From contig NW_023503493.1 of assembly GCF_014529535.1 (NCBI RefSeq), positions 21,546,001-21,610,000 on the forward strand: DNA of 64,000 nucleotides. The letters are read 5' to 3'. Under the pieces are notes generated by a model. It saw only the letters and a program-made list of their open reading frames with translations. It was not told where the DNA came from and ran no database searches. Positions 56,590 to 64,000 of the stretch are shown here, in pieces. The stretch is from Bradysia coprophila (lineage: Eukaryota > Arthropoda > Insecta > Diptera > Sciaridae). Position numbers and translations under genes: made by a program. Each line of letters begins with the position of its first letter. Within the stretch, counting starts at the first letter, position 1.

Positions 56590-57116
56590 ATTCTTTTTTA
56601 TGTTAAGCAAATAATATAATAAAATAGTTAATGAAGAATTTCGGTCAAATAACTTACGGTTCTAGAAAGACGCTGAACATGACAGGCCCAATCTAGTGAA
56701 ATCAAAGACTTACCTATTTTCTTTTTGGAAATTTCTTACTTTGAAGAATATTACCTTCTGATTTTTCGAATACTGGGATTTATTTTACATTTTACAATGA
56801 AAAAATAAATCTTGATCTTGCTGGCTTTTATCAGTGTTTTATAATCGGACACCATTAAATTATTCGTTGGCACATGATAAACTTCCAGCCGAAGCACCTA
56901 TCAGGGTAATAGAGTTTTTACATGTCAAATAGAGTAGTGTGAACCCCGGTGAAAAAAAAACGTATTTGAGACCCTTTTTGAGACCGAAACTTTTGTATGG
57001 CCGTGAGACTACGTACTTCGAGCCTTTGAGAATATTTGAGACCGAGAATTTATCGAAATAGTTCATCGGAGTTCATCCAAAATTCATGAGACGTCTTACT
57101 TTAGACTCATTTGAGG
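56590..57116. other. Spacer leading into satellite
   Basis: From about 56970 scattered TTTGAGACC motifs appear, diverged forms of the satellite core that follows. No gene is seen. Confidence 0.5.
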
Positions 57117-57126
57117 ATGTTCTAGT

Positions 57127-57832
57127 CTGACTGAGTGGTCTGGTTTCGGATTTGCTAGACGTAGTGAGACTGGATGAGTGGTCTGGTTTCGGATTTGCTA
57201 GACGTAGTGAGACTGACTGAGTGGTCTGGTTTCGGATTTGCTAGACGTAGTGAGACTGGATGAGTGGTCTGGTTTCGGATTTGCTAGACGTAGTGAGACT
57301 GACTGAGTGGTCTGCTTTCGGATTTGCTAGACGTAGTGAGACTGACTGAGTGGTCTGCTTTCGGATTTGCTAGACGTAGTGAGACTGACTGAGTGGTCTG
57401 GTTTTGGATTTGCTAGACGTAGTGAGACTGACTGAGTGGTCTGCTTTCGGATTTGCTAGACGTAGTGAGACTGGATGAGTGGTCTGGTTTCGGATTTGCT
57501 AGACGTAGTGAGACTGGATGAGTGGTCTGGTTTCGGATTTGCTAGACGTAGTGACACTGGATGAGTGGTCTGGTTTCGGATTTGCTAGACGTAGTGGGAC
57601 TGACTGAGTGGTCTGGTTTTGGATTTGCTAGACCTAGTGAGACTGACTGAGTGGTCTGCTTTCGGATTTGCTAGACGTAGTGAGACTGACTGAGTGGTCT
57701 GCTTTCGGATTTGCTAGACGTAGTGAGACTGACTGAGTGGTCTGCTTTCGGATTTGCTAGACTTAGTGAGACTGGATGAGTGGTCTCGTTTTGGATATGT
57801 TAGACGTTGTGAGACTGGATGAGGATAAATGA
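57127..57832. repeat. Satellite 1, about 16 units of 43 bp
   Basis: The unit holds GAGACTGRNTGAGTGGTCTG and GTTTCGGATTTGCTAGACGT. Two variants alternate (GACTGAGTGG / GGATGAGTGG and CTGGTTTC / CTGCTTTC), suggesting higher-order blocks. The last units decay into GTCTCGTTTTGGATATGTTAG. Confidence 0.95.
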
Positions 57833-57867
57833 GTGTCAATAAAAAAAAACTTTTTCAGACTTCTAAT

Positions 57868-57985
57868 TTTTGAGTTTTTTCTAGACCGTTTGAGACTTTC
57901 CTTTTTTGAGTTTTTTCTAGACCGTTTGAGACTTCTCTTTTTTGAGTTTTTTCTATACCGTTTGAGACTTTTCAAATTTGATTTC
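57868..57985. repeat. Short tandem repeat, three to four units of about 42 bp
   Basis: GAGTTTTTTCTAGACCGTTTGAGACTT recurs at about 57880, 57909, 57951. It shares the GAGAC core with the satellites. The Lys/Arg/Ser-rich minus-strand ORF here is a shadow. Confidence 0.8.
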
Positions 57986-58183
57986 TTTTTAGACTATGCT
58001 TTGGAACTTTTTTCTTCGTTCGTTATTTATCGGAAGATTTTTTTTGTACTTCTAATGTTGAGTTCAGAGATGGCCACTACCCTTTACTTTTTTTATAATT
58101 CGCTAGACCAAGTTGACTGAAATTGTAGAATCGTTAGTAATATTTGAATTTTTTTATTTTACCTTTTATTTGTAATGTTTTTT

Positions 58184-58262
58184 CCGGTCACCCATCTAAG
58201 TACTAACCGCGACGAATGATGCTTAACTTTCAATTTAGACGGCCGTCGACGTTCACGTGCTG
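58184..58262 (-). pseudogene. 5S rRNA-derived fragment
   Basis: Read on the minus strand, AAAGTTAAGCATCATTCGTC followed by GCGGTTAGTACTTAGATGGG and TGACCG matches the internal control region and 3' half of eukaryotic 5S rRNA. The preceding CACGTGAACGTCGACGGCCG resembles its 5' half. It stops short of the 5S 3' end and continues into an A-rich tail (AAAAAACATTACAAATAAAA), so it is a truncated retro-copy or the head of a 5S-derived SINE, not a working gene. Confidence 0.72.
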
Positions 58263-58363
58263 CTAAATCAGATATATCTATTTGGAGTTCTAATTTTGAA
58301 CCGTTGTTACAATTTCCGAGGTCAGATGAGCAGTCTCATTGCTGACATGTTGACAGGCGGCTT

Positions 58364-60075
58364 GAGACCGAGTGAGTGGTCTTTTTTGAAGAAACTATTT
58401 TCTTCAATTACTGAGACCGGTTGAGTGGTCTCGTTTGAAGAAAATATTTTCTTCGATATCTGAGACCGGTTGAGTGGTCTCGTTTAAAGAAAATATTTTC
58501 TTTGATATCTGAGACCGGTTGAGTGGTCTCGTTTGAAGAAAATATTTTCTTCGATATCTGAGACCGGTTGAGTGGTCTCGTTTGGAGAAAATATTTTCTT
58601 TGATATCTGAGACCGGTTGAGTGGTCTCGTTTGAAGAAAATATTTTCTTCGATATCTGAGATCGGTTGAGTGGTCTCGTTTGAAGAAAACATTTTCTGTG
58701 ATATCTGAGACCGGTTCAGTGGTCTCATTTGAAGAAAATATTTTCTTTGATATCTGTGACCGGTTGAGTGGTCTCGTTTGAACAAAATATTTTCTTCGAT
58801 TACTGAGACCGGTTCAGTGGTCTCATTTGAAGAAAATATTTTCTTTGATATCTGAGACCGGTTGAGTAGTCTCATTTGAAGAAAATAGTTTTTCGATTTC
58901 TGAGACCGGTTGAGTGGTCTCATTTGAAGAAACTAGTTTTTCGATTTCTGAGACCGGTTGAGTGGTCTCGTTTGAAGAAAATATTTTCTTCGATTACTGA
59001 GACCGGTTCAGTGGTCTCTAGGGTTGCCATTCGTCCTCTTTTTAGAGGACATGTCCTCTTTTTTCGTCTAATTCTTCTTTTTTGTAAAAATTCTAAGAAC
59101 ATTACTTTTTTCACACAACGTCCTCTTTTGTCATCTTTTTTCTAAAATATTGTTAAATTTTAGCAAAACTTAACAGATGTGGTCAAATTTTACGGAAAAA
59201 ATTTCGCTGCGCAGCTATTTCTAAAGCTACATAGTTTCTACAGCATTCGAATGATATAGTTGACTAGTCCTCGCAGTCAAAAATTCGACTTCATATTTAG
59301 GAATTAAGGAAGCTTTAGCATTATGATTGGGAATTTTTATGTTTTTATATGAATAAAATAAGGAGTAAACTCGTGAGAAACGGAAAGGTTTTAGAAAATT
59401 TTCCTACATTGGTCAGAAACAGTCAGATTTCAGAAAATGTGCCTAGAACAGGCCTAGATTTGTAAATTATTAAGAAACACGTTTCTTATTTTTTAGATTT
59501 TTACTTCGAAACAAAAATGGAGTATCGAAAAAAACTTATGAATTTCTTCTGAGATAAGTGCATGTTTGTAGCTTACAGTTCAAGAACTCCAAGTAAAGTT
59601 AGCAAAAAAAGTAAAAGAATCACTTTTCTGGAAAATAAGGAAGAATATGAAGGTTTTTATAAAAAAAGGAAAAAAAGGTCATGTTTACAAATGGTAGGTA
59701 CTGAAACCTCGGATTCGCCTCAAACCAAATGAAATTTTAATTTTAACTTTTCTCACTAATTATTTGAATATCTATTGGTCCACATAGAATAATAAAAGAG
59801 CTAAGACTCTATATTTGTCCTCTTTTCGTCCTCTTTTTCGAATTAAAAGGCGTCCTCTTTTTGTCCTCTTTTTTCGTACAAAATGTCCTCTTTTCGAATT
59901 TTCAAAAATGGCAACCCTAGTGGTCTCATTTGAAGAAAATATTTTCTTTGATATCTGAGACCGGTTGAGTGGTCTCATTTGAAGAAAATATTTTCTTCGA
60001 TATCTGAGACCGGTTGAGTGGTCTTTTTTGAAGAAAATATTTTCTTCGATATCTGAGACCGGTTGAAACGTCTCT
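58364..60075. repeat. Satellite 2, 49-bp units, interrupted once
   Basis: The unit holds GAGACCGGTTGAGTGGTCTC, GTTTGAAGAAAATATTTTCT and TCGATATCT; start points at 58413, 58462 and so on give a 49-bp period. About 13 units precede and 3 follow the insertion at 59018-59918. The core GAGAC..G.(T)TGAGTGGTCT is shared with satellite 1. Long minus-strand ORFs arise because 49 bp cycles all three frames. Confidence 0.95.
59018..59918. mobile_element. 901-bp hAT-like element inserted in satellite 2
   Basis: The ends CTAGGGTTGCCA and TGGCAACCCT are inverted repeats flanked by AGTGGTCT (59010-59017 and 59919-59926), an 8-bp duplication made from the satellite sequence. GTCCTCTTTT motifs cluster next to both ends. 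The interior lacks a transposase, so the element is non-autonomous. Confidence 0.85.
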
Positions 60076-60133
60076 TTTGCAGAAAATATTTTCTTGCATT
60101 ATGGAGATCGGTGAGATTGAGAGAAGTCAGAAC

Positions 60134-60335
60134 CACGGCAGAGTAAAATAAACCAGGCAGGAGCGGTTCATTTTCGAAACGTCAAATAAGGGACCTAATA
60201 CACTGGATGAAAATGAACTCAAATGAACACTGACATAAATTGAAAAATTTTGTTCGCAAAAAATATATGGCTACTAGATTGTTCAGGTCTCTTGTCAAAC
60301 GTCCACTACTGCCTGGTTAACTTTACTCTGCCGTG
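60134..60335. mobile_element. 202-bp MITE, hAT-like, copy 2
   Basis: Reverse-complement copy of 30618-30819, flanked by TCAGAAC on each side (60127-60133, 60336-60342). The two copies differ at very few positions, so the family moved recently. Confidence 0.88.
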
Positions 60336-60342
60336 TCAGAAC

Positions 60343-60654
60343 AGATCTCGTTGAATGAAAATTGTTTCCCTAATTTTTTGCAGTGTTAAAATTTGTTTGA
60401 TACACTGTTTAATTTCAGTACTCTATCCCTAGCCAATATCGTTTTGAAAATTATAAAGTTGCTATTTTACATCCGTGTACGTTTTAAAGACTATTTACAT
60501 TAACAAAAATAAACAGATTACCCCATAATTTTCTGTGTAAAAAACAAATTCTTGTTCATCTCGATCATCATATTTTTTTAATAATTCTGGTTGATGATAA
60601 ATGATGAAAATATAAAACTTCTGCAGCTGAAGCAATAGACAGATCTATAAAACT
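60343..60654. other. Spacer
   Basis: Nothing recognised. Confidence 0.4.
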
Positions 60655-60966
60655 TTAATAAAACGTTCAATGATTCATTAAACTACACTGCTAACACTAA
60701 AGTCTCTAACCCCCTTCCAAATCGCACAGAGACCCTCGAACATAAAAATATTTAACGCAGTTGTTGTGCGTATTAACTTCTTGTTGTAAATAAACAATTG
60801 ATGTATATTCCAGAATTAACAAAATGGTTGTTCTATAAACTCTTTGACAAAGGCATACGAGCTTAAAGCGGGGAGGTAAGTGTAACATTTCCATGAATTT
60901 ACACGGAATGTATATAAAAGTAAAGTTAGCAGTGTAGTTTTATGAATCATTGAACGTTTTATCAAA
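60655..60966. mobile_element. About 310-bp inverted-repeat element
   Basis: AAAACGTTCAATGATTCATT...CACTGCTAAC on the left pairs with GTTAGCAGTG...GAATCATTGAACGTTTT on the right (about 40-bp arms). Confidence 0.75.
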
Positions 60967-60969
60967 AAT

Positions 60970-61480
60970 TTTACGATTTTCTATTGTTTCAGCTGCGATT
61001 GTTTTATATTCCTTATTTCTCATCATCAACAACAATTATTAAAAAAATAATAATCATACGATGATAGAGATGAAAAAGACTGTTTCTTTGGCGGAAATGT
61101 AAAAATATACCAATAATATTGATTGACTCGTAGATACAGTGACCGTTGTTTGCATTCTTTGTTTTTGTTAAAGTAAATAAAGAGACTTTGAAAAGCAGAA
61201 CGTACACGTATGTAAAAATGAAACGATTATAATTCTCCTTATATTTTTATATACATTCATACAGCATGGACATAATTTATTTATTTGAGCACATGCAGGC
61301 CAACTAATATGGGCAAATATAAGAATGTTATGACAAAATATTTCTCTTATTTTGTGAGATCTCATGATGGATCATCACTCCTCACCTCACACATATTCAT
61401 GTTTCCTAGAGGCGAACTCCGAATCTGTTTTTATATTAGAGGCCTCGACCGTTAAAGAATAGCTTCAGGAAGCAAACGTT
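60970..61480. other. Spacer without recognised gene
   Basis: AT-rich; no supported gene or RNA. Confidence 0.4.
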
Positions 61481-61482
61481 CT

Positions 61483-63190
61483 AATTAGTAGTGCTCACTA
61501 GTTGAACAAAAGAGACATTTTTTCGTGCATTTTGGTAAAAAAGCGTGAATTTTTTAACATGGATAAATATTCATTTGGGGATTCTAAAACGATTAGCAGA
61601 CTTCAGGTGACCACCATCGCCATCTACATCCGGTTGATGTTTTCGATGCAGATGTAACTTTGATGAATTTCTGTAAAGCGCCCATCGAAGCTACATAGGT
61701 GATATTGGGCTCAAAAAAAAAAGCTAAAGGTTGAATATGTTTTTAAATTTGTTCCAAAACTTTTTTTTGTTCTGTATTTTCGTTCCGCTCCGCATTCAGT
61801 TTCCAAACTTTTAACCAAGTAAAAGTTTTTTGGTTTTCCGTAACTGTAGTTTCAGTTTTCATCGAAAATTGGACCCTTTTACATAGCGAATTTTTTCATT
61901 CATTTTTTTTCATGAATTCTAGCGGCAATATTGTTGGGTTTTCTAAAAATGGACTAGGAACCATATAAAAACAGTTTTTCGATTTTTAAAAAATATTGAG
62001 GACCCGAAATTTGCTAAAATCTTCGAATTTTCCGTCCTCGGCGAACTTTGTCATACCGTATTATACACTTCCTGCATACCTGAGAGGTATGTGTAAAGCA
62101 CAAAACAAGGCGATTAGGATTAGAATTTTGGGTAGGCCAGTTCGAAGAACAATTATGCGGAGAAAGAGAAAAGAATTTAATTTTCAGTTATCTCAAGAAT
62201 AAATTTTTGAAAATTGCATCGTTCAAGTTTAGTTCGTAAAATGGCTGTGTTACAAATGTGAATAAAATCATATATAATTGGGATTATATGCTGAACCGAC
62301 AATATACAATCTAATAAAAACCAAAATTCGGAAACAGATACAAATATTCTACATTTTTTCACCCTCGGTGAACTTTGCAACAAAGCTACAACCACAAGAT
62401 ACAGTTTTCTAAGATTTTCTTTTCTTGTAAATTAGGACTAGTGTCTGTAGAATGTATTATCGTATTGGTATATTTTTAGTGATTAGTTAGTGAAACGAAG
62501 AAAAATCATTGTACGTAAACGACGCAATTTTCAAAATTTATTCTTGAGATAACTGAAAATTAAATTTTTAGAAAAACGTTTCTTCTTTTAAATAATAGGT
62601 AAAGCATTCCTTTCATACTAGGGTACATAAAGTACATAAATAGTACATTACTATACATTTACTCATCGTGATACGAAATATCAAATTATTTCCCGAGTGA
62701 AGTATAACGTTTTACTTTATGAAGGATTGAAAGACTTTTCCATATTGACGGAAAGTCCATTTTCCATCCCTAGTAAAGGAAATGAAAACCCTATGTTCAA
62801 TATGAGTGGGTTAAAATCGAAAATGTGAGAAAGGTTTATGGAAACGAAGCACACCAACAACTACGAATACCTGATTAAGGGTCCCTCCTCCATCCAGAAC
62901 GCCAATCATTTCTGAGTACATTTTCATAAACTTCTTTTTTGTTCAGGACCACAGTGCTTTAGCTTTCATTTGAGCCCAATATCACCTATATAGCTTCGAT
63001 TGGCGCCTTACAGAAATTTATCAAAGCTACCTCTGCATCGAAAACATCAACCCGATGTAGATGACGCTGGTGGTCACTCTTTTAAACTCTCCTAATCGTT
63101 TTGGAATACCCAAATGAATATTTATCCATGGTAAAAAAAATCACTCTTTTATACCAAAATGCACGAAAATACATCTAGTGAGCCCTACTA
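61483..63190. mobile_element. 1.7-kb inverted-repeat element
   Basis: The ends TAGTAGTGCTCACTAG and CTAGTGAGCCCTACTA are inverted repeats. Arms of about 240 bp continue inward: CATCTACATCCGGTTGATGT pairs with ACATCAACCCGATGTAGATG and GGTGATATTGGGCTCA with TGAGCCCAATATCACC. The interior has a second inverted repeat and a relative of the 8446-8572 hairpin DNA (62646-62772). No transposase; target duplication unclear. Confidence 0.75.
62170..62570. repeat. Inner inverted repeat of the 1.7-kb element
   Basis: TTTTCAGTTATCTCAAGAAT and TTTTGAAAATTGC at 62180-62220 pair with GCAATTTTCAAAA and ATTCTTGAGATAACTGAAAA at 62525-62565, enclosing about 300 bp. Confidence 0.75.
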
Positions 63191-63194
63191 AATG

Positions 63195-64000
63195 AGTTTC
63201 CATTCGATTATTGATAAGAACATTATTTAATCGTTCAACAGATTAAATGATGTCATTAATTGGCGTGCAAAATGTCTTATATTTAGGATGTCAAAATGGA
63301 CTCATCTTCAAGGTTTTTCACCTATCTCATTAAACTGACTTCGTCATTCCTAAAAAAATACAGGAGCTTCGCCTTCCCTGTTGACGGAATATACTCTTCA
63401 ACTCATCTACGAGATTTGGTCTAACTTGCTCGTTTGACTTGAAGAATCAATCAACTGTGGAAATTCTGTCATTAAGGAACCAATGGAAAACTGTGATTAA
63501 CAATTTGTGAACAATCTGATGAAAATTGAAGTGCATTTCGGACATCGAAAATAAAAATCACCTGCGAGGAGATTTTTGCTATTCGTTCCAAAGAGAATCT
63601 CTTCGATGAATCTGTTTTTCAACGGAACGTACCCAAGAACGTACCCCAAAATGACCCTAAAAAAGTGTACATCAGATAACAATTAAAGAATGCAGTTATT
63701 TGAAATTTTCGAATATAAAAAATTAAAGAAATGGAAAGTCCGTCGTCCATAGATATCGTACGGGTAAAAAAAGAATGAATGAGCAAAAAATAGTAAACTT
63801 ATTCAGGACGTTCTCATGTATCCCAGTATAGTAGATAGAATGGAAGCATACAGTTATTTGACCTAAATCGTTCATTAACTAATATATTTTATTAGATTAT
63901 TTACTTAACATAAAAACTAATTGAATTTAGTCTGAAAGTATGTCGATTTGTTATTGAAACTTTTCATTTGCCAAAAGTAAATATCATTGAAGATGATCAC
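63195..64000. other. AT-rich end of window
   Basis: No supported gene, RNA or repeat was seen. Confidence 0.4.

Noticed and set aside
57127-57832. CRISPR-like array
   Set aside because: Units are contiguous and similar throughout with no unique spacers, and the context is eukaryotic; it is a satellite.
57763-58120. Lys/Arg-rich and Phe/Leu-rich ORFs
   Set aside because: Shadows of a 42-bp tandem repeat.
58408-59145. 171-codon minus-strand ORF and neighbours with RPLNRSQISKK-type repeats
   Set aside because: A 49-bp repeat without stops in the chosen frames automatically gives long repetitive ORFs; no other coding sign.

Overview
The window looks like an AT-rich nuclear chromosome segment of an insect, most likely a lower dipteran such as a fungus gnat. 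The evidence is short 63-64 bp introns, TATA plus TCAGTT core promoters, a Jockey/CR1-like LINE, and dense hAT, mariner and Harbinger-type miniature elements. The species assignment is a guess. I see no prokaryotic genes, CRISPR array or intact rRNA/tRNA gene. Coordinates were counted by eye.

The main host content is an array from 8.9 to 32.4 kb: nine intact two-exon genes and one 3' remnant of a small secreted protein. Exon 1 encodes the signal peptide MMKPVLFTFLLVALFAA. Exon 2 encodes an acidic Ala/Pro spacer, a Cys-Trp3 or Cys-Trp4 motif, a run of 28 nearly pure Thr and the end AAPAA. All copies keep a TATA box, an initiator-like site about 30 bp downstream, a 63-64 bp intron and a poly(A) signal. 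Two copies are on the plus strand and seven on the minus strand; copies 2/4, 5/7 and 8/9 sit in obvious segmental duplications. Two further short ORFs with signal peptides (10.84 and 23.70 kb) lie in duplicated spacers. The Thr tract suggests an O-glycosylated mucin, glue or silk-like secretion; an ice-binding role is a less likely alternative.

A second secreted structural gene lies at 54.7-56.3 kb on the minus strand: five exons, 243 aa, signal peptide, Gly-Gly-Ala/Val repeats and a Cys-rich C-terminus. It fits the same extracellular-secretion theme, but the link to the array is inference.

Most of the rest is transposon-derived. 0-2.7 kb: unclassified pyrimidine-rich DNA with broken ORFs. 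3.1-8.1 kb: a 171-bp foldback element, then a TIR element holding a 145-bp tandem array and a 5'-truncated LINE. 26.7-41.8 kb: large foldbacks (0.45, 1.2 and 1.6 kb), a 0.9-kb TA-flanked element, a 202-bp MITE and a miniature LTR element inserted in a hairpin. 45-53 kb: hairpins and a decayed hAT transposase carrying a Harbinger-like MITE that itself carries a mariner-like MITE. 57.1-60.1 kb: two related satellites (43- and 49-bp units), the second split by a 0.9-kb hAT-like element, with a 5S rRNA-derived fragment between them. 60-63.2 kb: a second 202-bp MITE and a 1.7-kb inverted-repeat element.
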